A stretch of 25,180 nucleotides of DNA from Bacillota bacterium (GCA_023410875.1 JAEYPH010000053.1:1-25180); one strand, 5' to 3'; counted from the first letter of the stretch, positions 7,781-15,429 are shown. Notes: generated by a model from the sequence alone, not told the origin. Numbers and translations are program-made.

Positions 7781-9472
7781 ATGGCGCTAAAACGCAGATT
7801 TCTGGGCGAAATGCTGATCGAGGCTGGGCACATCACCCGCCATCAGCTGGAAGAGGCCCTGCAGATACAAAAAGAAACGAAGAAGCGCATCGGCGACATC
7901 CTTAAGGAACGCCGCTGGGTCACCGAGCAGCAGATCATCGACATGTTGGAATTCCAGTTGGGCATACCGTTTATCGACCTGACCAGCACCGTGATCCCCA
8001 TGGATCTGGAAACACTGGTGCCCGTGCACATCGCCCAGCGGCACACGCTGGTGCCCGTGCGCCGCGAGGGCAACAAGCTCTTTGTAGCCATGGAAGACCC
8101 GCTGAGCCTGATGGCCGTGGACGACGTGCATATGGTGAGCGCCATGGACGTGCAGCCCATGCTGGCCCGCGGCCCCGCCATCATCACGGCCATGAACCGT
8201 CTCTACGGCAATAAGCAGGCCGAGCGCGCGCTGGAGGATTTCGCCCGCGAGGGCGCAGCCGCGCTGGACGCCGCGGCGGACCTGGCCAACGCCGACCTCT
8301 CTGAGGGCGTCAACAGCGCGCCCATCGTGCGCCTGGTCAATTCCCTGCTGGAGCAGGCCGCCAACGCCCGCGCCAGCGACGTGCACGTGGAGCCCGGCGA
8401 GACCGAGGTGCGCGTGCGCTTCCGCGTGGACGGCGCGCTGACCGTCGTGCTGACGACGCCCATCGCCGCCCACGCAGCCATGGTCGCCCGCATCAAGATC
8501 ATGAGCAGCCTGGACATCGCAGAAAAGCGCCGCCCGCAGGACGGACGAATTGAGGCCACGCTGGCCGGGCGCAACATCGACATCCGCGTGAGCACGATCC
8601 CCACGGTCAATGGCGAAAAGATCGTCATGCGCCTGCTGGACCGCTCATCCTTCCTGATCCCCAAGGAGCAGCTGGGCATGACGGCGGACACTCTGCGCAA
8701 GTTCGAGGCGCTGCTGCGCAATCCCCACGGCGTGCTGCTGATCTCCGGCCCCACCGGCAGCGGCAAAACCACATCGCTGTACGCGATGCTCAACGAGCTC
8801 AACGAGCCCCACAAGAACATCATCACCGTGGAAGACCCGGTGGAATATGTGATGCCCGGCCTCAACCAGGTACAGGTGAATCCCAAGGCCGGCCTGACCT
8901 TTGCGACCGGCCTGCGCAGCATCCTTCGGCAGGACCCCAACATCATCATGGTCGGCGAAATCCGCGACCAGGAGACGGTAGAGATCGCCATCCGCGCGGC
9001 CATCACCGGCCACCTGGTACTCTCCACGATCCACACCAACGATGCGGTCAGCACGATCACCCGTATCGAGGATATGGGCATAGAACCCTACCTCGTGGCG
9101 GCGTCGCTGGTGGGCGTTATCGCCCAACGCCTGGTGCGCAAGAACTGCCCCCAATGCCAGGAGAGTTACGACCCGGACCCGGAGCTGCTGAAGCTCATGG
9201 GCCTACACTCTGGCGACGGCCAGTGGCGGCGCAGCCACGGCTGCGTGGCCTGCGGCGGCACCGGCTATAAGGGCCGGCAGGCAGTATACGAGGTGCTCAC
9301 CATCGAGCGCGCCCATCGCGAGATGATACACGCCCGCCGCCCCGTACAGGAGATCTTCGACTACAGCGTGAAAAACGGCATGAAGACACTCAACGAGGAA
9401 TGCACCCGTCTGGCCAAGGCCGGCGTCATATCGGTGGAGGAAGCCATCCGCGTGGCCTTTAGGCAAGATTAA
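7781..9472 (+). CDS. pilB: Type IV pilus assembly ATPase PilB
   Basis: This 563-residue GspE/PilB-family ATPase would drive pilus extension at the inner face of the membrane. Residues 7-59 contain two 24-residue motifs separated by five residues (LGEMLIEAG...; RIGDILKER...), the layout of the c-di-GMP-binding MshEN domain. The catalytic part has Walker A GPTGSGKT (323-330), the Asp box ITVEDPVEY (348-356), Walker B NIIMVGEIRD (387-396) and the His box HLVLSTIHTND (411-421). A tetracysteine zinc site (Cys 456, 459, 488, 491) is characteristic of PilB and absent from PilT. AAGGTG precedes the ATG by 5 nt. It is the first gene of the cluster. The 873 bp to pilT hold a repeat/DUF559 island. Confidence 0.95.
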   Translation: MALKRRFLGEMLIEAGHITRHQLEEALQIQKETKKRIGDILKERRWVTEQQIIDMLEFQLGIPFIDLTSTVIPMDLETLVPVHIAQRHTLVPVRREGNKLFVAMEDPLSLMAVDDVHMVSAMDVQPMLARGPAIITAMNRLYGNKQAERALEDFAREGAAALDAAADLANADLSEGVNSAPIVRLVNSLLEQAANARASDVHVEPGETEVRVRFRVDGALTVVLTTPIAAHAAMVARIKIMSSLDIAEKRRPQDGRIEATLAGRNIDIRVSTIPTVNGEKIVMRLLDRSSFLIPKEQLGMTADTLRKFEALLRNPHGVLLISGPTGSGKTTSLYAMLNELNEPHKNIITVEDPVEYVMPGLNQVQVNPKAGLTFATGLRSILRQDPNIIMVGEIRDQETVEIAIRAAITGHLVLSTIHTNDAVSTITRIEDMGIEPYLVAASLVGVIAQRLVRKNCPQCQESYDPDPELLKLMGLHSGDGQWRRSHGCVACGGTGYKGRQAVYEVLTIERAHREMIHARRPVQEIFDYSVKNGMKTLNEECTRLAKAGVISVEEAIRVAFRQD

Positions 9473-9477
9473 GAAAG

Positions 9478-9599
9478 AACCTCCGTCAGGTCTGTGGAAC
9501 TGCCACCTCCCTTGTTAAGGGAGGCAAGAGGATTGGACGTCTACCAAAGCCTTGGCCCCCTTGAAAAGAGGGCTCCGGCCCGAAGGCCGGTGGGGGTTC
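9478..9599. repeat. Palindromic composite repeat, copy 1
   Basis: This copy starts AACCTCCGTCAGG and ends GGGGGTTC. It contains the hairpins CCTCCCTT/AAGGGAGG, GCCCCCTT/AAGAGGGC and CCGGCC/GGCCGG. The left half is an inverted, diverged copy of the right half, with a short spacer (GATTGGACGTCTACC) between them. Confidence 0.85.
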
Positions 9600-9618
9600 T
9601 CTCTTAGCCAAGCGTCAA

Positions 9619-9741
9619 AACCCTCCGTCAGGTCTGCGGATCTGACACCTCCCTTGTTAAGGGAGGCAAGAGGATTGGACGTCTACCAAAACCTTGGCCC
9701 CCTTGAAAAGGGGGCTCCGGCCCGAAGGCCGGTGGGGGTTC
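9619..9741. repeat. Palindromic composite repeat, copy 2
   Basis: This is nearly identical to copy 1, including the spacer GATTGGACGTCTACC. It starts 141 bp after copy 1. The intervening sequence is not conserved with that before copy 3. Confidence 0.85.
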
Positions 9742-9761
9742 TTACCCTGCCAGCCCGATAG

Positions 9762-9879
9762 AACCCTCCGTCAGCCGTTGGCTGACACCTCCCTTTTCAA
9801 GGGAGGCAAGGATACTGGATATCGCCATAACCTTGGCCCCCTTGAAAAGGGGGCTCCGGCCGAAGGCCGGTGGGGGTTC
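9762..9879. repeat. Palindromic composite repeat, copy 3
   Basis: It has the same architecture as copies 1 and 2, but the spacer differs (GATACTGGATATCGCC). The first hairpin is better formed: GTCAGCC and GGCTGAC around a 3-nt loop. It ends just upstream of the DUF559 ribosome binding site. Confidence 0.85.
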
Positions 9880-9905
9880 ATTCTGAGGAAAGGAGGAACA
9901 GCGCC

Positions 9906-10304
9906 GTGTATACCTCTTATAGAAAAGACCTGACTCCCCTCGCAAGAAGGCTGAGGAAGGACATGACTCCTCATGAAAGCAAGCTATGGTACCAGTTCCT
10001 CCGAAGCTATCCTGTCAGGTTTCTGCGCCAGAAGCCTATCGACGGCTATATCGTGGACTTCTACTGCTCTAAAGCCAAATTGGTAATAGAGTTGGATGGT
10101 AGCGGCCACTTCACAGACGAGGCAAAAACCTATGATGCAGAAAGAACACAGCGACTCAAGGATTATGGTCTGTATATCGTTCGGATAATGAACCGTGACG
10201 TAGACGCGAACTTCAACATTGTATGCCAGTATATAGATAAAGAAGTAACAAAAAGAATACACGGTTCTCTTAGCCCCCTTAACAAGGGGGCTGTCACAGA
10301 GTGA
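9906..10304 (+). CDS. DUF559 / Vsr-like endonuclease-domain protein
   Basis: This 132-residue protein has the DUF559 (PF04480-type) signature: RRLRKDMTPHESKLWYQFLR (15-33 region), FLRQKPIDGYIVDFYC (39-54), LVIELDGSGH (59-68), then YDAERTQRLKDYG and an IVRI strand. The family belongs to the PD-(D/E)XK/very-short-patch-repair endonuclease fold; Asp 51, Glu 62 and Asp 64 are the likely metal-site residues. The GTG at 9906 was chosen because AGGAGG (9891-9896) lies 9 nt upstream; an earlier GTG at 9870 lies within the repeat. The last 11 residues and the stop codon are encoded by a palindromic repeat. It sits between pilB and pilT, flanked by repeats, and is unlikely to be a pilus component. Its biochemical activity is unknown. 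Confidence 0.85.
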   Translation: MYTSYRKDLTPLARRLRKDMTPHESKLWYQFLRSYPVRFLRQKPIDGYIVDFYCSKAKLVIELDGSGHFTDEAKTYDAERTQRLKDYGLYIVRIMNRDVDANFNIVCQYIDKEVTKRIHGSLSPLNKGAVTE

Positions 10305-10314
10305 CTGGGGGTTC
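10270..10314. repeat. Half copy of the palindromic repeat, at the 3' end of the DUF559 gene
   Basis: Read on the minus strand it starts GAACCCCCAGTCAC, like the right halves of the composite repeats. It contains GCCCCCTT/AAGGGGGC and GTCAC/GTGAC hairpins. It overlaps the DUF559 stop codon and ends 31 bp before pilT. Confidence 0.8.
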
Positions 10315-10345
10315 TTCCCCGTAAGTAACCGTTGAAGGAGTACTC

Positions 10346-11398
10346 ATGAACGCGACCGACCTGCTGGACCGCACCGTGGCGCTCAAGGCTTCCGACCTGC
10401 ACATCACTACCGGCTGCCCGCCCACCTACCGCGTCAACGGCCGGCTGGTCCGGGAGGGCGCCTCGCTGACACTGGCAGAGACCGAGCTCTTCGCCAGGTC
10501 GCTGATGACGGAAAAGCAGTGGGATACCTTTATGTCACAAGGCGAGCTGGACTTCCCCTTGTCCACGCACAACAGCCGTTATCGCGTGAACGCCTACCAC
10601 CAGCGCGGCAGTTGCGCCGTGGCGCTGCGCTTGATCGGCACCGCCATACGCACCATCGCAGAGCTGGGCCTGCCAGCGGTGCTGGAAGAGTTCTGCGCGC
10701 TGCCGCGCGGCCTGGTGCTGGTCACCGGCCCCACCGGCAGCGGCAAATCCACGACGTTGGCCGCGATGATCGAGGTCATCAACAACACGCGGGATTGCCA
10801 CATTCTGACGCTGGAAGACCCCATCGAATACCTGCACAAGCATAAAAAGAGCCTGGTCAACCAGCGCGAGGTCGGTTCCGACACTGCGAGTTACCCTTCG
10901 GGCCTGCGCGCCGCGCTGCGCCAGGATCCGGACGTCATCCTCGTGGGCGAGATGCGCGATCTGGATTCCATCGCCATCGCCCTGACCGCCGCGGAGACCG
11001 GACATCTGGTGCTGTCCACGCTGCACACGATTGGCGCGGCCAAAACCATCGATCGCATCATCGACGTCTTCCCACCCTATCAGCAGCAGCAGGTGCGCGT
11101 GCAGCTCTCTATGGCGCTGCAAGGCGTCATCAGCCAGCAGCTGCTCCCCACCGCCGATGGCCGCGGCCGCATCGCCGCGGTGGAGGTCATGTTTGCCTCG
11201 CCGGCCATCCGCAACCTGATCCGCGAGGGCAAGACTCCCCAGATCAACAACGCCATCACGACCAGCGCCCAAGCCGGCATGGTGACGATGGACACGGCCC
11301 TGGCCGCGCTGTGCCGCCAGAGCCGCATCACGCTGGAGGAAGGCCTGAACTATTGTGTGGAGCCCGAGTCCTTCCGTCGCCTGATGAACATGAGATAG
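10346..11398 (+). CDS. pilT: Type IV pilus retraction ATPase PilT
   Basis: This 350-residue hexameric ATPase of the GspE superfamily would power pilus retraction and twitching. It has an N-terminal PAS-like region (ASDLHITTGCPPTYRVNG), Walker A GPTGSGKS (128-135), the Asp box LTLEDPIEY, Walker B DVILVGEMRD (196-205) and the His box HLVLSTLHT. The retraction motif AIRNLIREGK (287-296) is diagnostic of PilT over PilB, and there is no tetracysteine site. GAAGGAG precedes the ATG by 5 nt. It lies downstream of the repeat/DUF559 island with no obvious promoter of its own, so its expression may depend on transcription through the hairpins. pilC follows 21 nt later. Confidence 0.95.
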   Translation: MNATDLLDRTVALKASDLHITTGCPPTYRVNGRLVREGASLTLAETELFARSLMTEKQWDTFMSQGELDFPLSTHNSRYRVNAYHQRGSCAVALRLIGTAIRTIAELGLPAVLEEFCALPRGLVLVTGPTGSGKSTTLAAMIEVINNTRDCHILTLEDPIEYLHKHKKSLVNQREVGSDTASYPSGLRAALRQDPDVILVGEMRDLDSIAIALTAAETGHLVLSTLHTIGAAKTIDRIIDVFPPYQQQQVRVQLSMALQGVISQQLLPTADGRGRIAAVEVMFASPAIRNLIREGKTPQINNAITTSAQAGMVTMDTALAALCRQSRITLEEGLNYCVEPESFRRLMNMR

Positions 11399-11419
11399 CC
11401 CCTAAAGGAGGTTCTTTAT

Positions 11420-12628
11420 ATGCCGAAATTTCAATACAAGGCCGTCAACATGTCCGGTCATACGCTGGATGGCGTGTTTGAAGGCAAGGATCGCGACGCC
11501 GTCGTGATGATGCTGCGCGGCAAGAGCTATTTCCCGCTGGAGATCAAGACCGTCGCCTCCGGCAGCGCATCCATGAGCGGAGACCTTTCCAAAAAGATCA
11601 AAATCAAAGATCTGTCGCTGTTCTGCCAGCAGTTCGCGACAATCTTGGGCAGCGGCATCGCCGTGGGCCAGGCGCTGGACATCATGCAGCAGCAGACCGA
11701 GAGCAAGAAGCTGCAGGCCGTGCTCAAGGATGTCTATGAAAAGGTGTTGACCGGCCACAGCCTGACCGAGGCCTTCAGCGACCACGCCGATAAATTCCCG
11801 ACCGTGTTTGTAAGCATGCTGGCCGTGGGTGAGGTTTCCGGCACGCTGGAAGCCTGCCTGAACCGCCTGTACGGCTATTTCAAGCAGGAAAGCAGCTTGA
11901 CGGCGAAGTTCCGCACGGCCATGGTATATCCATCCATTGTAGCGTGCCTGGCTGTTGCTATTGTGACCTATCTGTTGATCGCCGTGGTGCCCACGTTCAA
12001 AGGCATCTTCGAGGGCGCCGGCGCCGCGCTGCCCGCGCCCACGCTGGCCTTGCTGAGCATAAGCGATTTCATGCAGCACAACTGGCTGATTCTGCTGATC
12101 GCCGTGGTGGCCGGGGCGCTCATTTTCCAGATTATGATGAAAACGGAAAGCAGCCGGGCGGAGCTGGACCGCATCGCGCTGAAGATACCGGCCTTCGGCC
12201 AGTTGAGCCAGAAGCTGATGGTCAGCCGCTTTACCCGCACGCTGGGTTCCATGACCGCCAGCGGCGTGCCGCTGACCCAGGCTTTGGAGATCACAAGCCG
12301 CGTTATCAGTAACAAATATGTGGAAAAGCAGCTCCTGAAAGCCAGCGAAGCCATACAGCAGGGCCAGCCGCTCTATAAGCCGCTGTCGGATATCCAGCAG
12401 TTTCCTGTCATGGTTACATCCATGACGCGTCTGGGCGAAGAGAGCGGCCAGCTGGACTACATGCTGGAGCAGACGGCGCAATACTATGACTCCGAAACCG
12501 AGACCGCTATCGCCCGCGTGACCGCAGCAATCGAGCCGGCCATCATCATCGCAATGGCTGTCGTCGTGCTGTTCATCCTGCTGGCCATACTGATTCCGGT
12601 GTTCCGAATGTCCTCACTGATACATTAA
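11420..12628 (+). CDS. pilC: Type IV pilus inner-membrane platform protein PilC
   Basis: This 402-residue GspF/PilC-family protein has two homologous cytoplasmic domains (about 60-190 and 260-390). The first starts LSLFCQQFATILGSGIAVGQAL; the second has SRFTRTLGSMTASGVPLTQAL. Membrane segments are at about 168-190, 212-235 and 370-395. It forms the platform on which the PilB and PilT motors act. AAAGGAGG lies 8 nt before the ATG. The stop codon lies in a short hairpin (ACATTAA/TTAATGT). Confidence 0.95.
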   Translation: MPKFQYKAVNMSGHTLDGVFEGKDRDAVVMMLRGKSYFPLEIKTVASGSASMSGDLSKKIKIKDLSLFCQQFATILGSGIAVGQALDIMQQQTESKKLQAVLKDVYEKVLTGHSLTEAFSDHADKFPTVFVSMLAVGEVSGTLEACLNRLYGYFKQESSLTAKFRTAMVYPSIVACLAVAIVTYLLIAVVPTFKGIFEGAGAALPAPTLALLSISDFMQHNWLILLIAVVAGALIFQIMMKTESSRAELDRIALKIPAFGQLSQKLMVSRFTRTLGSMTASGVPLTQALEITSRVISNKYVEKQLLKASEAIQQGQPLYKPLSDIQQFPVMVTSMTRLGEESGQLDYMLEQTAQYYDSETETAIARVTAAIEPAIIIAMAVVVLFILLAILIPVFRMSSLIH

Positions 12629-12770
12629 AAATTAATGTTATCTTTTGCCAGATACAGGGTATATAACAGATAAGTTCAAGAAGTGGCAAAAACGAGAGAA
12701 AAACTGATGTTTCTCTTTCATTCTGCCATTATGGGATTGTAAAAATCATGTCAATAACAGGTTTATCCTG
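12629..12770. other. pilC-pilA intergenic region with competing inverted repeats
   Basis: TTGCCA (12645-12650) can pair with TGGCAA (12684-12689), and the latter can instead pair with TGCCA (12724-12728). A 7-bp hairpin AGAGAAA/TTTCTCT lies at 12695-12716. There is no strong T-tract and no gene; I saw no c-di-GMP riboswitch signature. Confidence 0.4.
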
Positions 12771-12799
12771 TTGCATATTGTAGTCTGGATGACTATAAT
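12771..12799 (+). promoter_or_regulatory. pilA promoter
   Basis: TTGCAT (12771-12776), a 17-nt spacer and a perfect TATAAT (12794-12799) give a leader of about 30 nt with GGAGGAGG. The major pilin can therefore be expressed independently of pilBTC. Confidence 0.78.
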
Positions 12800-12835
12800 A
12801 TATAAAGTCAAAGATACTTAGGAGGAGGAACCCAA

Positions 12836-13216
12836 ATGCTGCTCAAACTCAAGAAGAACAAAAAAGGCTTTACCCTGATCGAGCTCATCGTCGTCGTCGC
12901 CATCATCGCCATCCTCGCCGCCATCGCGGTGCCCCAATTCGCCGGCATGCAAAAGGTTGCGCGCCAGGGTGTTGCCAACGCCGATGCATCTGCCGTTGCC
13001 GGTGCAATTAATGTTTTCAACGCGCAGCAAACAACAACATCCGGTGTGATATCTGCAATTCCTAGCTGGGCTACTCAAGCTGCTATGGACGGCGCTCTTA
13101 CCACCCTTTCTCCAAAGCTCAAAGATGATGCAGCTGTAGCAACCGCCGTTGGGTGCCTTAAGGTCACGTCTGGCGTATTCCAGGTAGACCCGGCCAAGGT
13201 AGCTTTGGTACCGTAA
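12836..13216 (+). CDS. pilA: Major type IV pilin PilA (prepilin)
   Basis: This 126-residue prepilin has a short basic leader, MLLKLKKNKKG, cut after Gly 11. The mature chain starts FTLIELIVVVAIIAILAAIAVPQF, with the conserved Phe 1 and Glu 5 that guide methylation and assembly. The mature subunit would be about 115 residues, short for a type IVa pilin. Only one Cys is visible after the helix, so no C-terminal disulfide loop is possible. GGAGGAGG lies ahead of the ATG; a dedicated promoter and a terminator flank the gene, typical of a highly expressed major pilin. Confidence 0.93.
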   Translation: MLLKLKKNKKGFTLIELIVVVAIIAILAAIAVPQFAGMQKVARQGVANADASAVAGAINVFNAQQTTTSGVISAIPSWATQAAMDGALTTLSPKLKDDAAVATAVGCLKVTSGVFQVDPAKVALVP

Positions 13217-13238
13217 ACTAGATAAATTTTTGATTAGA

Positions 13239-13271
13239 GGAACGGAGCGGTAACGTTCCGTTCCCTTTTTT
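13239..13271 (+). terminator. Intrinsic terminator after pilA
   Basis: GGAACGGA (13239-13246) pairs with TCCGTTCC (13257-13264) around a 10-nt loop, followed by six T residues (13266-13271). It would make the pilin transcript far more abundant than the downstream genes. Confidence 0.85.
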
Positions 13272-13379
13272 CAAGAAACATAACCTTAAAAGAAACTAAT
13301 TTCGAAATTACACTAACTTTGATCACAGAAGCATTGCGGCCTTTGCCGTATGCTTATACCAATAGATGATGGTGATTTT

Positions 13380-14201
13380 ATGAGCCCTGAAGCGACGCTG
13401 CGTTTGCTCTGGTGGATGGCCGGAGCGGGCGTGTTCTTGTTCGGTTTGTGCATCGGAAGCTTCCTGAACGTCGTCATCTACCGGGTACCCCAGAAGATGT
13501 CGCTGCTGAAGCCTCCCTCCCACTGCACAAACTGCCAGACCCGGCTTGGGGCGCGGGATTTGATACCGGTGTTCAGCTATCTGCAGCTGGGCGGGCGGTG
13601 CCGCACATGCAAAAGGCCCATCTCGCCCCGCTACATGCTCGTGGAACTGCTGACCGGCGCGCTGTTTTTTCTGTGCTATTGGCGGATGCCCAACTGGATG
13701 GCGCTGCTGCCGGCGCTGGCACTCACGGGCGTACTGATCGCCGCCGCGTGCATCGATGCCGAGCACAGCATCATCCCCAATGGTATCGTGCTGTTCGGCG
13801 CGGTGGCGGGGGCACTGGGCAGCGTGCTGACCGGCCACCCCACGCCCAAGGACGCGCTGCTGGGCGCGCTGTGCGGCGGCGGGCCGCTGTTCCTCATCGA
13901 TGTGCTGACCCGCCTGACGCTGGGCAAAGAAGGCATGGGCGGCGGCGACGTGAAGCTGATGGCCATGGCTGGCTTGTTTCTGGGCATGAAGCCCGTGCTA
14001 CTGGCGTTGGTGCTAGGCGTGATGCTGGGCGGCCTCACCGGGGCCGCGCTGCTGATCACAAAGAAGGTCAAGCGTGGAGGCTACTTCCCCTTCGGGCCTT
14101 TTCTGACGGCGGGGGTATTTCTCTCACAACTGTTCTATTCCGATATCATAAGATTGTATTTTGTGTGGAACGAAGGCATAATCAAGGCGATGGTTGGGTG
14201 A
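13380..14201 (+). CDS. pilD: Prepilin peptidase / N-methyltransferase PilD
   Basis: This 273-residue polytopic membrane protein cleaves prepilin leaders and methylates the new N-terminus. The N-terminal domain has the two CxxC pairs of bifunctional enzymes (Cys 49, 52, 74, 77). The A24 aspartyl protease residues are Asp 126 (AACIDAEHSIIPN) and Asp 190 in GMGGGDVKLM. About seven membrane segments are visible. The ATG at 13380 has a GGTG nearby; an in-frame ATG at 13350 would add ten hydrophilic residues and has no Shine-Dalgarno. No convincing promoter is seen between the pilA terminator and this gene, so readthrough may be its source. Confidence 0.93.
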   Translation: MSPEATLRLLWWMAGAGVFLFGLCIGSFLNVVIYRVPQKMSLLKPPSHCTNCQTRLGARDLIPVFSYLQLGGRCRTCKRPISPRYMLVELLTGALFFLCYWRMPNWMALLPALALTGVLIAAACIDAEHSIIPNGIVLFGAVAGALGSVLTGHPTPKDALLGALCGGGPLFLIDVLTRLTLGKEGMGGGDVKLMAMAGLFLGMKPVLLALVLGVMLGGLTGAALLITKKVKRGGYFPFGPFLTAGVFLSQLFYSDIIRLYFVWNEGIIKAMVG

Positions 14202-14205
14202 TTGG

Positions 14206-15006
14206 ATGAGACCTTTTCCCTCAAAAATGAATAACAAAGGTCTTTCGCTGGTTGAGGTGCTCGTGGCGGTCTTTGTCCTTGCCATTGTGGCCGGGCCGCT
14301 GCTGGGCGTTTTCGCAACCAACGCCAAGCTCGTTCAAAGCTCCTATCAGCGCACCGATGGCACCTATGAATCAAAATCTCTGATGGAAGGTCTGTACGCC
14401 CACGGTTATACCCAGCTGTTCCAGCAAGGAACAGCTAACGGTACCCGGAAGCTGGACGCAGCCAGCGGCAAATATTATACCGTAAGCCTGTCCCCCGCCG
14501 GCGCGGTAAGCAATCCCGACACGCCGTGCTACTTCCACCTGGTCGTAGGCACATCGGGCAGCGCCGTGTTTGCCGGCGCCGACGGCGCTTTGACGCCATC
14601 CGGCAACCTGCCTTCGCTTACGGTCGCCGATGTTGCCAACCTTCGTTTGAAGGCTACAAAAGCGGGCTCTGCCTATTACCTATATCAAGGCAGCGGCAGC
14701 ACCACTCTTGCCAGTGGCACAAAGCCCGCCGGTGCAATGCCCGTCCTGCTGGTCCTCACAAAGTCGGAGAGCGCACCCATCAAGGTGCAGATCGACGGCG
14801 ATGGAGTCGTAATCGTCTACAGTCCACCGGCGTTACCCGAGGCAAGCATCACCGCGCCCGGCGCGTCCAGCCTGAGCATCTATAACAATGACGCACCGCC
14901 TAGCAAGCTGCTGATCACTGCCGTTCTTAAGGTTTATAAAACGGCCTCCGAACCACAGCCAGAGCACGTCTATCAGGACACCTTGTCGGTGGGGTCATTG
15001 CCATGA
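14206..15006 (+). CDS. Minor prepilin (PilV/PulG-like), large
   Basis: This 266-residue protein has a prepilin-type N-terminus: a basic leader ending NNKG, then LSLVEVLVAVFVLAIVAGP with Glu at mature position 5. The start could be 14206 (12-residue leader, close to the pilD stop) or 14227 (5-residue leader, MNNKG); both give the same mature protein. The globular part is Ala/Ser/Gly-rich and beta-like with no domain I recognise. It is the first of three consecutive minor prepilin-like genes, the usual set that primes pilus assembly at the tip. It ends in a 4-base overlap (ATGA) with the next gene. Confidence 0.8.
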   Translation: MRPFPSKMNNKGLSLVEVLVAVFVLAIVAGPLLGVFATNAKLVQSSYQRTDGTYESKSLMEGLYAHGYTQLFQQGTANGTRKLDAASGKYYTVSLSPAGAVSNPDTPCYFHLVVGTSGSAVFAGADGALTPSGNLPSLTVADVANLRLKATKAGSAYYLYQGSGSTTLASGTKPAGAMPVLLVLTKSESAPIKVQIDGDGVVIVYSPPALPEASITAPGASSLSIYNNDAPPSKLLITAVLKVYKTASEPQPEHVYQDTLSVGSLP

Positions 15007-15416
15007 AGACGATTCGAAGTCAAAAGGGCGTTACGCTAATCGAACTGATTCTGGCCGTCGGCTTGGTGGCGATCATCGCCGGGGTCGCCTATACGGTACT
15101 ACTGACCGGTGTACGTACGTTCAATAGAAACATCGAGTCCACAAACGCCCAGAGCGGCTTGCGCACGGCGATGATGAAGATCACCAAGCTGGAGCACAGC
15201 GCGGCCAATGTCTCCGCAACGGCAAGCTCCGTAACTTTTACCTTGAGCAGTGGCACGCATGTCATCACAGCATCCGGCAACCAGCTTAAGGACAATGGCA
15301 ATATCATTGCACAGAACGTCACGGCGCTGTCCACAACGACCTCTGGGAAGATGCTGACCGTTACCCTGACAAGCGACAACGGCGCCACGCTGACCACTCA
15401 GTTCTACATAGACTGA
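15003..15416 (+). CDS. Minor prepilin (PilW/pseudopilin-like), small
   Basis: This 137-residue protein has leader MKTIRSQKG, then VTLIELILAVGLVAIIAGVAY, a canonical prepilin helix with Glu 5. The rest is beta-rich, ending ATLTTQFYID. Its start overlaps the stop of the previous gene by 4 bases, so it is translationally coupled. It probably acts with the adjacent prepilins in initiation or tip formation. No cysteines are present. Confidence 0.82.
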   Translation: MKTIRSQKGVTLIELILAVGLVAIIAGVAYTVLLTGVRTFNRNIESTNAQSGLRTAMMKITKLEHSAANVSATASSVTFTLSSGTHVITASGNQLKDNGNIIAQNVTALSTTTSGKMLTVTLTSDNGATLTTQFYID

Positions 15417-15429
15417 TGGAGGGATTTGA

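Noticed and set aside
9478..9879. Possible CRISPR array
   Set aside because: The units are about 120 bp, internally palindromic and only three in number, with no short regular repeats separated by unique spacers and no cas genes.
9552..9933. Short ORFs encoding LKRGLRPEGRWGF-type peptides
   Set aside because: They arise from the palindromic repeats and repeat with them. There are no Shine-Dalgarno sites or conserved protein context.
12629..12835. A c-di-GMP riboswitch upstream of pilA, as known in some clostridia
   Set aside because: The pilA promoter leaves a leader of only about 30 nt, too short for an aptamer, and I saw no aptamer core upstream.
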